64,000 nt of DNA from Portevinia maculata (GCA_949715645.1 OX454528.1:56374513-56438512), one strand, 5' to 3'. Shown: positions 41,332 through 51,330, counted from the first letter of the stretch. Translations and numbers: made by a program. Notes: generated by a model not told the origin, from the letters alone.

Positions 41332-41690
41332 CTTTGACAAAACCAGAAACGTAGAGCCTTGCAAACAGCCAGTCAGCGCTTGCACCCATCCAGCTGCATA
41401 CAGCTGATCCAAGCTAAATGCCTTCTCTGCTTCCAATTTAGCATCGGTCGACATTTATTGTCAAACACTGCTCCGAATATTTCCAAATATACGGATCTTT
41501 GTTTGCAATTAAATAGAACTTTGCAATATAGTTCTTCCCATTTTGTGCATCCAATTTCTTCGCATAGTGTGATAATTCTATTTTCCTGCAAATAAAATCG
41601 AAAAACCATTGATTATTAACAAAAACCTTACTTTTTTTCAGATTCCTTTGATCCTCCCGCCTTTTACTGGCAAATTTTTGTTTAGTTAGC
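41332..41690 (-). pseudogene. Minus-strand spliced-gene fragment, related to 41850-42014
   Basis: On the minus strand a first piece ends at 41632, a 46-bp intron follows (GTAAGG donor at 41631, TTGCAG acceptor at 41586), then a 254-bp exon 41585-41332 ends at a good donor (AAAG/GTGAGT). One frame of the exon begins KIELSHYAKKLDAQNGKNY but stops near 41450. Another starts at ATG 41454 (MSTDAKLEAEKAFSLDQLY) and runs to the donor. I do not recognise the family. It may be a real first exon or a decayed copy. Confidence 0.4.
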
Positions 41691-41849
41691 CTGCAATTAT
41701 ATTTGTTTACATTCGAGAACTGCCATCTGTCAAAGAGAAAAAAGCCCTATAGGGGTCCGGACTTTTTTGACAGATGCCAAATCGATGCCAAATCGAATGT
41801 ACCTGACCAAAAATTTGGAGGGTAAACAAACAAAATAATTATCAGCGAT

Positions 41850-42014
41850 AGGCGGGAAAATAATAGAAATCAGCAAACAAAAGTAAGTTTTTTTATTAAT
41901 AATCAATAGTTTCTCGATATATTTTCAGGAAAATGGATTCATTTAAATATGCAAAGAAGTTGGAAGCAGTAAATAGAAAGAACTACTGCAAAGTTCTCCT
42001 TATTTGCAAACTTT
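41850..42014 (+). pseudogene. Plus-strand spliced-gene fragment, related to 41332-41690
   Basis: Mirror copy of the minus fragment: GGCGGGA-rich lead-in, donor GTAAGT at 41883, a 46-bp intron ending TTTTCAG at 41928, then an exon starting GAAAATGG and encoding SFKYAKKLEAVNRKNY. The intron length and both junctions match the minus copy. The similarity stops near 42008, where Bap60-like sequence begins. Confidence 0.45.
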
Positions 42015-42406
42015 CAGGTCAGAAGCAGCTGTGGCTTCGTGGGAGTACAGAGTTAAAGGCAGTCTTCTTGAAGATAAAGGTAATCCTAATACCAAAATAA
42101 AGAGAAAATGCTCATCATTTTTCAAACGGCTGGTCAATTAACTTGACAAAGACCTAAATGGACCAGATAATCATCTCATAGATTGACATCGAACATTTGG
42201 TACTCAAGAAACTGATGCCATCCAAGAGAAACGACCTGGTGATATAAACGTTCATTGTACAATTCGCTTTCTATATGCCATTGCATTTCAATTTGAACCC
42301 AAGTTTGGCGCGTTTGCTGGGAGTGCATACTCAGACTCGTCCAGTAATCACATCAGGCCTTTGGCAATTTATTAAGACACATAAATTACAAGATGCACAC
42401 GAGCGT
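42015..42406 (+). pseudogene. Bap60: Bap60-like (SMARCD) fragment, sense arm
   Basis: The translation in shifting frames reads SWEYRVKGSLLEDKGNPNTKIKRK, SSFFKRL, LDKDLNGPDNHL, RTFGTQETDA, RPGDINV and LARLLGVHTQTRPVI...LWQ, then IKTHKLQDAHER. This matches the conserved middle of the SWI/SNF subunit BAP60/SMARCD, including the start of its SWIB domain. No introns are present and several frameshifts and stops break it, so it looks like a processed copy. Its 3' 219 bases (42188-42406) are the left arm of a hairpin. Confidence 0.85.
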
Positions 42407-43040
42407 GAATCAATCAACTTATTGATCCCAACTATATCTGGGGATGAAACAGTGGGTTTAAACCCTTCGGTGATCAGCAAACTTCATTCGTTGATAACCA
42501 AATATTTGCTCCAGATATTTGCCCCATTTATTGACGCTCGTGTGCATCTTATAATTTATATGTCTTAATAAATTGCCAAAGGTCTGATGTGATTACTGGA
42601 CGAATCTGAGTAGAGATAGATAGATAGATAGATTCTTTATTTTTTCATCATAAAGTTTACAAATTGGTATACTTAAGAATAAGGACATGGCAATACTACC
42701 GTCTGCCTGAGATGACATTTCATAATATGATTTAAAAATAAAAGAAATAATAAAAAGCAAAAATTTTAAAATATAAAGAAAAGGAAAAAAGAAAAAATGT
42801 TTAACAAAAGATATGAAGAAATATTATTATATAAAACAATGCTATCAATTTTAACGTGATTTGAAACACAAAATCTGAGTATGCACTCCCAGCAAACGCG
42901 CCAAACTTGGGTCCAAATTGAAATGCAATGGCATATAGAAAGCGAATTGTACAATGAACGTTTATATCACCAGGTCACTTCTCTTGGACGGCATCAGTTT
43001 CTTGAGTACGAAATGTTCGATATCCACTCGATGTTCGGAA
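42407..43040 (-). pseudogene. Bap60: Bap60-like fragment, antisense arm and loop
   Basis: Read on the minus strand from about 43040 this is a second Bap60 copy. It covers RTFRTQETDAVQEK, the SWIB start and then, beyond the shared 219 bases, KYLEQIFGYQRMKFA and NPLFHP, the next conserved segment of BAP60. Its first part (43021-42534, less a 269-bp insertion with TSD) pairs with 42188-42406. The remainder, 42407-42533, forms the loop. The arm is intronless and frame-broken. Confidence 0.82.
42613..42871 (-). mobile_element. Short LINE or SINE 3' fragment
   Basis: 259 bp flanked by the 10-bp duplication AATCTGAGTA (42603-42612 and 42872-42881). On the minus strand it ends AATAAAGAATCTATCTATC, a poly(A)-type signal with a tetranucleotide tail, as in 5'-truncated non-LTR insertions. 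Confidence 0.82.
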
Positions 43041-43250
43041 GTTTGACTTGAAAAGAAGCAACCGCTGTTTTTTTTTGCTGGCAAACTCATAGGATTTCAT
43101 CATTTGACAGTTTTCATTTTCTTACAAGCTGAAATTCTGTGTGAAGAAAAATGAACGAAAGTACATTTTTCTTTCGTTCATCTTTTACCATTTTCTCAGT
43201 ACGCGAACGCGTTTGTGTAGTTTTGCACGAAAGTTTATATAAATTTACGT
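43041..43250. mobile_element. Fragment of the CGCGAACG inverted-repeat element
   Basis: Matches 61739-61947 of the complete copy (GAAAAATGAACGAAAGTACA, TCTCAGTACGCGAACGCG). Both termini are missing. Confidence 0.75.
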
Positions 43251-43612
43251 AAAACGACAAGTTTTTTTTTTTAAATAAGTCGTCTCATGGTCGCATGAAG
43301 CAAAAAGGGGTCAAATGCGAAAAAAAACTTGTACAACGGTAACAGTGGGGCGGGTAAAATGAAAGTCCAGTATCTTTTACAGCTCATCTGTGGTAGACTG
43401 TCACTGTCCCTTATGGTTCATCTGTGCTGGGGCATTGTGCTATGTACCAAAAAATGAAAACATTTTTGTCTTTCGTTCACAGCAAGGAAATATGCCCAAC
43501 TAATCAGTGACTAATATAATATTCGTTAATTTTTATTTCACTCAGACTGCAATGGGTAAGAAAAAAAGGGTTAATAAATAATACCTTTAATATATTTTTA
43601 TTTCTATATTTA
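43251..43612. other. No gene recognised
   Basis: AT-rich. The short imperfect repeat CATCTGTGGTAGAC / CATCTGTGCTGGGG near 43386-43430 is the only pattern seen. Confidence 0.35.
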
Positions 43613-43872
43613 GATTCTGCATCTGCCGAATCCATGCCAAATTTTAAAAATAAGTTCGAAAAACGAGGAGACTGTGACACTGACAATGGGTTAGACGATC
43701 TCACAAATGGTGATGATATACCTGTAGGCGAATGTATACAATTTCGCAATATAGATAGTGGTTCAAATAAAGATGTTGACAGCGGTTTTCTAGGAAAACA
43801 AGACAATGTTATATTCATGGAATCATTGCGTTCACAAGATAAAAATTATTTTCCTGTCGCTGTTGATGAAAA
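43613..43872 (+). CDS. Candidate internal exon of an unknown gene
   Basis: An open stretch is bounded by TTTATATTTAG-like acceptor sequence (AG at 43611-43612) and a GTAAGT donor at 43873. It encodes about 86 residues, acidic and asparagine-rich, with NFKNKFEKRGDCDTDNG and QDKNYFPVAVDE. No family recognised. A possible next exon near 43937-44027 (FFRNCPINEDYSLVGTAD in one frame) is cut by an inverted-repeat element at 44029, but its phase does not join cleanly. It may be a gene remnant. Confidence 0.35.
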
Positions 43873-44417
43873 GTAAGTTATTGAATTAGTTATGGTTCCT
43901 GTTTCTGCAACTAACGTGTTTGATATAATTTTAAGATGTTGCTTTTGCTTTTTTCCGCAATTGTCCTATTAATGAAGATTATTCGTTGGTTGGTACTGCA
44001 GATATAAATTGGTCAGAGTATATGAGCCCATTCATAAATGCAATATTGCGCAAGATGTGCTAAGCAGAGAGTTCACAAATGCATCAATTTTGATCACTGC
44101 TAAGCAGAGAATTCTTAAGATTTCTTCTTAAGAAATCGTGCAGATTTCAGAATCGTATTGCTTTTTAATTTCTTTTTGTTGAAAATGGGTGAAAATACGG
44201 CGCAGGGACATAAGTCCCCGGGACATAAGTCCTTACTTTTTCTTTTGGGACTTATGTCCCATCTACATAAGTGGGACACACTCCCAAAATTGATTTGGGA
44301 CTTATGTCCCACACCCTCGGGACATAAGTTCCAAAATATTTTGTCGGAGATGGGACATAAATCCCAAACAATAAGGCCAAGTGCGTAAATAAAACCTCGC
44401 ACCTACTCCAAATCAAA

Positions 44418-44849
44418 GGGCCCATTCATAAATGCAATATTGCGCAAGATATGCTAAGCAGAGAATTCACAAATGCATAAATTTTCATCACTGCTAAGCA
44501 GAGAATTCATAAATGTAGTAGAGTTTTATTTATTGCGCAATCGCGCAGATTTCAGAATCGTATTGCTTTTTAATTTCTTTTTGTTGTTGTCATTGCGCTG
44601 TAATTCAATTTTTAATTTTGTTGAAAATGGGTGAATATACAACAGATAAGTAAGTTTAGTTTAGTTTTGAGAACAATCTATCAGATTATTTATTAAAATG
44701 ACAGCGGTCGACGTAAATTCCATTTTTTCGCAGTTGTTTGTTCATAATCATCTAATATATGCTTTGCAAGCGCATGCTTTGCAGGAAACTTTCGTTTCAA
44801 TTTGCGCAGTGTTTCCTGCTTTGCAAACCTTGCATTTATGAATGGGCCC
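44418..44849. mobile_element. Inverted-repeat element (GGGCCCATTCATAAATGC type), inner complete copy
   Basis: 432 bp with perfect-looking 20-base ends GGGCCCATTCATAAATGCAA and its complement. No coding capacity. It sits inside the element at 44198-45180, which itself sits inside an older copy of the same family. Confidence 0.82.
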
Positions 44850-44879
44850 AAACAGTGACCCCAAGCATTTTGCAATCAA

Positions 44880-45020
44880 AATGCCAGGGAAGCGTCTTAA
44901 GTCTAATCATATTGCCCTTGATTATCTGCTTGAAGGAAAAGTGACGGACCCTAATTGGTATCAGTTATTCTTTGCTGGCGATGGATTAGCGAGGTTCAAA
45001 CGTCCCTGCAACGAGCAAGA
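44880..45020 (+). pseudogene. RTE-like RT fragment
   Basis: Similar to 46992-47130 of the RTE-type LINE: GAAGCGTCTTAAGTC, DYLLEGKVTDP, LFFAGDG. Short and without context, carried inside the inverted-repeat element. Confidence 0.65.
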
Positions 45021-45469
45021 TGTTAAATGTGTCGCTGGGCTCACCTGTATGTTTAAATTGCATAGATGTGATGTGATTGGTGATACATAAGTCCCAACTT
45101 TTACTTTTAGGAATTATGTCCCACTTAAGTGAGACATATAAGTCCCAAATAAAAAAGTTGGGACTTATGTCCCTGCCCCGAAAATACTACAGATAAGTAA
45201 TGGCTGAGAACAATCTATCATATTACTTATTAAAATGACAGCGATCGACGTAAATTCCATTTTTACGCAGTTGTTCGTTCATAAACATCTGCAATGTGCT
45301 TTGCAAGCGCATGATTTGCAGGAAACTCTGAATTTCAATTTGCGCAATACTTCCTGCTTTGCATTGCTATTGCTTTGCAAACCTTGCATTTATGAATGGG
45401 CCCTAATTCTGGAACGGGCAGAAATACTCGGGTCAGAGCTATTCGGTTTCCGAGGGATAACAAAGTAAT

Positions 45470-47525
45470 GCTTAAGCTTAGGAGAAACCTAAGGGTAGCG
45501 AGTTGGAACATTGAAAGTATGAGTGGTCGAAGCTACGAGCTTTAAGAGATGGTGGTTAGAAGGGGAGTCGATATCTTATGTGTTCAAGAAACCAAATTGG
45601 CGAAACCCCGGAATTCGGGCGCGTTTCTTGTATGTTGGGACAAAAGCTTTCAAGATCTACGGGCAGGAACAGGATAGAAACGGAATCTGTATCATCCTTG
45701 CGGCAGAGCTTCTTGGCAGCGTCTTGACCATTTCAAAGTCCAGTGATCGTTTGATGCCTCTCAAACTGCTGATGCAAGGTGAGGTATGGAATATTGTCAG
45801 TGCATATGATCCCCAAGTTGGATGCGGGCAGAAGTAAAAGATGCATTCTGGCTAGATTTTCACAACCTTCTCAAGAACATTCTAACAGAAGAACTTTCGT
45901 TTGTTGGCGGAGATTTGAACGGACATGTCGAGAAGTCAAACGAGGCCAATAAAGACTGCCATGGAAGACTGTGATAAGGCACTAGGAACTCTGCGGGTGA
46001 ATATATCCTAAGCATGTGCAAGTCATGGGCGCAGTGGCGCAGAGCTTAGTGTGTAAGACTACTAATCGAAAGGTCTTAGGTTCAAATGCCGCCGGGGCCA
46101 AGTTTTTGTCCACTGCCTCACTTCTTGCGGACGTCTGGCAAGGTCCCTTCCACTTTGCACAAGCAAATGGTTAGAGATATGCCGACAAACCAGTTTGAAC
46201 AGATGCACAACAATTTTCAAAATAGCGGCTCACAGAAGGATGAATGCCCACGAAATCCTTTCATCAAAGTTTATCAACAATGCTCAAGTGGTGCTTGTGG
46301 ATGAAGAAAAAATACTACACAGGTGGCAGCAGTATTGTGAAGGAATTCTAAATGAACAATTTCCTCGGATATATTTCCCGAGAGCCATTCCTAAAAACGA
46401 AGAAGTACACGAAGAATGTAGAAAGGCTATTAAAGAATCCAAAAATCGAAAAGCAGTTGGGCCGAACGAGATACCTTCTGAGCTCTGGAAAAAGATGAGA
46501 GACATCGGCTCATGATTCTCATCTCCAAACTGATGAAAGGGGTTCGAATGCCTTACCAGTAGAGGGAAAGTTGTCTTCTTTCTTTGTACAAAGGAAAATG
46601 CAATACTCGAGACCGTGACAATTACCGTTCAATTAAGCTGATGTCACACACCATGAAGATCGTTGAGTGGGTATTAGATTGCCGATTGCGGAAAATAATA
46701 TGGATATGGACCAGTGCGAATTTGTCGCAGGTAAATCAACCACCGATGAATCCAAAGTTCATGATGCAAAAACATCGTGATTCCTTATAGGATTTGCATA
46801 TGGTGTTGGTTGATTTTGAAGAGGCCTTTGATAGACAACCAAGGGATCTGTTATGAAGGGCGCTTGGACAGCGACGAGTGCCAGAAACCCACGTACAGAG
46901 GATCATGGACATGTATGAGGGAGTAAAGACAAGAGTAAAGTGCCCCGTTGGCTTCACCGAGGAGTTTGGAATCAAAGTCGGCGTACACCAGTGAAGCGTC
47001 TTAAGTCCCTTGATTTTTATTACAGTCCTTGATTATCTGCTTGAAAGAAAAGTGACGGACCCCAAACTGCATCAGTTATTCTTTGCTGACCATGGGGCCA
47101 TCATTACTGAGGATCAAACGTCCCTGCAACGAGCACTTGATGAATGGGTGGACGTTTTGGAGTGGAATGGGTATCGTTTTAGTCCGAAGAATACAAAATA
47201 CTTGTCCTTCTCTGATCCACTCTGAGCTATTCCAGACATATATATGAATGTAAGAGTGATACGGTTCATAATGTTGGACATCGTACAAAAGGTATGAGGG
47301 CAAATATACGGCAGCTGAGATAAAGATGATTCGCATGACAGCAGGAGTAACAGAGATTGATCGCATAAGAAGTTCCAAGATCCGGGGAAGCCTTCATGTC
47401 AAAGACCCCATCTCGAAGAAAATGGAGCGCGACCGGCTCAGTTGGTACTGTCATGTTCAAAGGAGAGATCCTACGAAACCTGTCAAAAAGGCAATATCAA
47501 TTAACGTTCGAATACAAACGCAAAA
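45470..47525 (+). pseudogene. RTE-clade LINE, decayed
   Basis: Plus-strand pieces in several frames. The endonuclease start (VASWNIESMSGRSYEL, ILCVQETKLA) lies at 45490-45600, with SFVGGDLNGHVEKS near 45900. The connection (LVDEEKILHRWQQYCEGILN) and RT fingers lie at 46195-46515. NYRSIKLMSHTMKIVEWVL lies at 46620-46670, LVDFEEAFDR near 46810 and LFFADHGAII near 47080, where the catalytic pair should be (ADH instead of ADD). The C-terminal DRLSWYCHVQRRDP is near 47430. Stops, a tRNA-SINE and frameshifts show it is dead. Confidence 0.82.
46024..46160 (+). mobile_element. tRNA-derived SINE in RTE endonuclease
   Basis: A tRNA-like head (GGGCGCAGTGGCGCAGAGC as A box, GGTTCAAATGCCG as B box, spacing about 45) interrupts the RTE endonuclease after the MCKS motif. 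A short unrelated body follows up to about 46160. The ends are not sharply defined. Confidence 0.6.
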
Positions 47526-47540
47526 GAAAGTCAGGCCTGC

Positions 47541-47823
47541 GGGTTACAATGGTGCAGTAGTAGTGTATTCGCTTACGGAATGGAAGGTCGTGCGTTCGAA
47601 TTCCGGCCAAGTCCATTACTTTATACCGAATACATGAAATCGTAATCTCCCTAAGTAACTAAGTAACCCGTGGAGAAAAACCATACAACTGCACCCAAAC
47701 ACTTCTTTCCTATCTCTCTATTCTTTCTAATACCAAGTAGCTTACACTGTGTTCTTAGCATTATAAGGGTACTGTAACAACAGAAAAAAATCCCTTTAGC
47801 GTAAGCAAATTATATAAAAAAAG
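47541..47823 (+). mobile_element. tRNA-derived SINE family S, copy 1
   Basis: Head GGTGCAGTAGTAGTGTATTC with B box GTTCGAATTCC, a body with CACCCAAACACTTCTTTCC, and the shared end GGGTACTGTAACAACAG ... CGTAAGCAAATTATA plus an A-rich tail. The second copy at 50304-50637 is about 50 bp longer in the middle. Confidence 0.85.
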
Positions 47824-48962
47824 GACTAAAAACTCCTGGATCACACAAATGCATCAACACCAGCATTTGATTGGCTCAGCGACGAAGTGATTCAAAATCG
47901 GGAGGCCTGCCGTTATTTCCTGATGTCGAGCCGGCGAACCCTACAGGCGGACCAGTAGGGATACAGGTAAGTAGGTAGGTAGTATGATCCCTTTATTCTT
48001 GATCACAGCGTCATTAAAGGAGAAGAAGACTTGTTTTTAAATTCAAGTTTTGTTTAAATGGTTCTCATTCTCATCCAAGATGATTATTAAACTTTATCAG
48101 TTGGAAACTCTATTAACTAGGACGGCTGGGACTGAGCTCCTCACGTATAAGCGATAATCTAGGTTTATAAATATAATACAAAACAACGTGTAACATACGG
48201 ATTTCCTTGAAAAAACAGGTCGAACAATCAAAATACATCCCCATATGAAAAATGCCAGCTATATATGAAAGTGCAATAAGAGTATGTTTACGTCGGTGTC
48301 AATCAGATAAAGCAGAGCAAGAAACGGTTAAAAAAGTCGCATATGGAAAACAAAAATCTTCAGAAATCCGGGTGAATAATTGGTTAAAAGAATCCCGGTA
48401 AATCTGTAGGTATAGACTATTCTTCAATTAAAAAGAGAAAAGAAGAAAATAACCACTAGAAAAATTAATTCTTCTTCTTTCTTCTTCGATGTGGTTTTGT
48501 TTTGGACGGGAGGGGTCATATTCCCCCACTTCACTGTGTTTTACTTACGACTTTAAGTTAAGTCTTCCAGAACTAACTTGCAGACATGTTTACGCTGTAG
48601 ATGAACATACAATAAGAAATGATTTCGTAAGTTTAAAGGTCGTTTATTTAGATACGTAAGCACTTACAGAACCGTTTATATTCAACCCTATCAAAAGTCA
48701 AATCGATTCAAAACTCAGATTGCGCTCGAGGTATGCGTTTCGAAACAACAAATTAAGCATACAAACGCGTTAATTTGATTGCATTTTAAATTTATGGCAG
48801 TGTGAAAGACTGATACATTTAATACAATTTAAAAGTAATGAATAGTGCGCCTCTTGTCGACCTCTTGTCGTTGTTTACTTTCTTCAATACCAAATAGTTT
48901 AGATTAGTTTATTTATTTGAATAATTTCAGCTAATACATCAAAATTATATTAGGTTTACATT
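47824..48962. other. No gene recognised
   Basis: A (TAGG)n tract at 47970-47984 followed by CCCTTTATT suggests the 3' end of a minus-strand non-LTR insertion. The remainder is AT-rich without a recognisable element. Confidence 0.4.
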
Positions 48963-49674
48963 AGGTCCGTTCGCGTACTTTATGTGTACAAAAATGAAAA
49001 TTGTCAAGTCTCCAAAATCGAGAGAGAATCCTCTCATTTTAAAGAAAAGAACGCGAACGCGTTGCTTCCATCAGGGATATGCAATTGTTTTTTACAAAAA
49101 TTGTATGAAATCGATTAAAATGATATCATTTTAACCCAGCCAAAGTACGAACACGCCTTATATGAAAAATGTACTTTGAATGGGTTTATAAGTGCTGTCT
49201 CGTAGTTTGTACTTTAAATAACAGTTGTGAACATATTTTATGTTCGGGACAAATATATATCGCATTTGTTCCATCACCTTCCACCACTTCGGATAAATAA
49301 TTTTCAATTCTGGAATGCAAATGGTTTTATATAATTTGTCTGGAAAGGGGCAACATATGAAATAAGTTATATTGGTCTCCGTATACATCCGGATCGAAAC
49401 GGTAAATAAGTGAGAGTGAAGATGAATTTGATTAGTCAGTTCCACAAGGCCAAGTAAACGAATATCCCAAATGTTTTGATGTGACAAATATTTTCATTTG
49501 ACAAACATTTTCTTTGACACTTATGACAAATTTTGTGTCAACAAAAAATTAACAAAAGTCAATTTTTCTTTCGTTCATCTTTTATCAATTTTCCCAGTAC
49601 GCGATCTGGGTTGTGTAGTTTCGCACGAAAGTTTATACTTATTTACGTTTGCATATTAGTACGCAAACGAACCT
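48963..49674. mobile_element. CGCGAACG inverted-repeat element, long variant
   Basis: Left end AGGTCCGTTCGCGTACTTTA and right end TATTAGTACGCAAACGAACC match the ends of the complete copy at 61610-61973. About 480 bp of unrelated sequence fills the middle, so this is a longer variant or one with an insertion. Confidence 0.7.
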
Positions 49675-50045
49675 CCTCAACTCGTTGTCGTGCCCAACTA
49701 TTGCACCTCTCACGCTCTTCGTTGATTAACATTATGCATAAAGACTTGCATTTACGCGCTTACAAGGTGCAATTGGCTCAAGAACTAAAGCCTCTTTACC
49801 ATTTCAAGCGTCGTCAATGGTTAGAATGTTGGTAAGAAATGGCAACAGTGGATCATCAATTTTCGAAGAAAATCATCTTCAGTAATGAGGCACATTTTCA
49901 CCTCAAAGGATTCGTCAATAAGCAGAATTGCCGCATTTGGGCGAATGATAATCCAAGAGTGATTGTCGAAAAATCAATGCACCCACAAAGAGTGACTGTT
50001 TGGTGCGGTTTATGGGCTGGCGGCATCACCTTTCGGACCGTTTAA
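49675..50045 (+). pseudogene. Tc1/mariner transposase fragment
   Basis: Two frames give RAQLLHLSRSSLINIMHKDLH (helix-turn-helix end) and then, after a stop, FSKKIIFSNEAHFHLKGFVN, CRIWANDNPRVI and HPQRVTVWCGLWAGGI, the middle of a mariner-type catalytic domain. The usual DEAHF is NEAHF here, so the first catalytic Asp is replaced. It is cut on the right by CR1-like LINE sequence at about 50046. The downstream D34D-type motif is missing. Confidence 0.82.
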
Positions 50046-51330
50046 TTCAAGTTGTTTTGGACCGTTTTAAGTCTGCAAAGCATCAAATAAATGTTGGTAT
50101 TCCCCAAGGCTTAGTTTTGTTTCCGACTCTCTTTCTCATTTGTAAAAATAATCCCCTGTCTGTTACTTCTAATTCAATCCATTCCTTGGCTGATGATAGT
50201 ACCCTCAGCTTCTCATATTCGTTTCTTGGGTCACGCCCCTCATTTTCGGGTCTGGAAATGGAACGGCAACGCATGTTTAACTCATCAAATTCCGATCTAG
50301 CGGCGGGTGGCAACAGGTGCAGTAGTAGTGTATTCGCTTACTGAATGGAAGGTCGTGCGTTCGAATCCCGGCCAAGTCCATTACTTTATATCGAATACAT
50401 GAAATCGTAATCTCCCTAAGCAACACCACCTGTGGAGAAAACCCCTACAACTGCACCCAAACACTTCTTTCCTTTCTAATAGTAAGTAGCACCGAAAAGC
50501 ATGCAATGAAATACGATATTACCAGGTGCTGCTTGCTGTTAAACACAAAATGCTTACGGTGTGTTCTTAGCACTATAAGGGTACTGTAACAACAGAAAAA
50601 ACCCCTTTAGCGTAAGCAAATTATAAAAAAAGACAGCGTAACTCAGTGGGGTAAAACCAATAGAGTGGATTTTAATGCATCCAAAACGCAATGCAGTCTT
50701 CTGTCATTAAAGCAAAACCCTAATACTTTGCCGAAGGACTTTCCTTTCTTGGTAATGACAACCTTCCGTTGGAATGACCTCATATTCGATGTCGCCAGGA
50801 ACGCTGCGAAATGTCTAGGCTTCCTTAAGCGGTGCAAGAAATATTTTACCCGTTCTGATCTGGCTACAATTTATAACGAGTTTATTCGTCCTAAACTTTA
50901 GTACAAAGCTCATATCTGGGCCGGTGCCAAAATAACATATTTGAAGCTACTTAACAGAATACAAAAACGTGCAATAAAACTTATTGGCGATCGTGACATC
51001 ACGGAAACGTTTGACTATCTTAATCATCGTCTAATGTCTCCTGTCTATCGCCGTTTTATCGATCACTATAAGTGCTCAAACGAAAAAGCCAGCTGCATTC
51101 CACCCTTAGAGCATTTAAACCGCAATACCCGCCATGCCAGGAATGCACATTGAAATATAAAGAATCCTTCCTTACCCGTGCAACACGAATGGAATGCTCT
51201 TTCCCGTTCTGTTTTTACTGCCCATTACAATTTACAAACATTTAAAAACAACGTGCAACGGTTTCTTCTCTGTCATCCTTACCCCTATTTCCTTAATGCC
51301 CGCACTATGTACATTTATTAAAAAAAATAA
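50046..51330 (+). pseudogene. CR1-like LINE RT, C-terminal half, with SINE insertion
   Basis: 50055-50300 encodes LDRFKSAKHQINVGIPQGLV and IHSLADDSTLSFSY (ADD catalytic pair present). After the SINE the frame resumes with GKTNRVDFNASKTQCSLLSL, LGFLKRCKKYFTRSDLATIY, and LLNRIQKRAIKLIGD, then RNTRHARNAH and a last segment to about 51320. Single stops (near 50901, 51153) break it. The 5' half is missing at the mariner junction. Confidence 0.82.
50304..50637 (+). mobile_element. tRNA-derived SINE family S, copy 2
   Basis: Same head (GGTGCAGTAGTAGTGTATTC, B box GTTCGAATCCC) and same 3' end as 47541-47823. It interrupts the CR1-like RT frame between DLAA and WGKTNRV. Confidence 0.87.

Larger units (their letters stand above)
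44198..45180. mobile_element. Inverted-repeat element with GGGACATAAGTCCC clusters
   Basis: Ends CGGCGCAGGGACATAAGTCC / GGACTTATGTCCCTGCCCCG form an inverted repeat with one mismatch and are flanked by AAAATA at 44192-44197 and 45181-45186. The 14-base motif or its complement recurs several times near both ends. The interior holds another inverted-repeat element and an RTE LINE piece. No transposase seen. Confidence 0.72.
44029..45406. mobile_element. Inverted-repeat element (GGGCCCATTCATAAATGC type), outer copy
   Basis: Left end GCCCATTCATAAATGCAA (slightly worn), right end TTGCATTTATGAATGGGCCC. Inner sequence matches the complete copy at 44418-44849. It is split by the element at 44198-45180. 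Confidence 0.78.

Noticed and set aside
41373..41609. A 78-codon minus-strand protein starting MVFRFYLQENRI
   Set aside because: Its start lies inside the predicted 46-bp intron, and the related + copy does not keep this frame.
42030..42400. Functional Bap60 gene
   Set aside because: Frameshifts, stops and missing N- and C-terminal parts exclude a working subunit.
42275..42568. A 97-codon SWIB protein gene
   Set aside because: The frame covers LARLLGVHTQTRPVI, but after 42407 it runs into the antisense arm, so it is a chance extension of a pseudogene.
44115..44402. Repetitive protein LCPxD from 44115-44402
   Set aside because: It is only the translation of the GGGACATAAGTCCC repeats.
46024..46097. 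tRNA gene
   Set aside because: A and B boxes are present, but the cloverleaf is imperfect, it lies inside a broken RTE endonuclease and it continues into a non-tRNA body, so a SINE head fits better.
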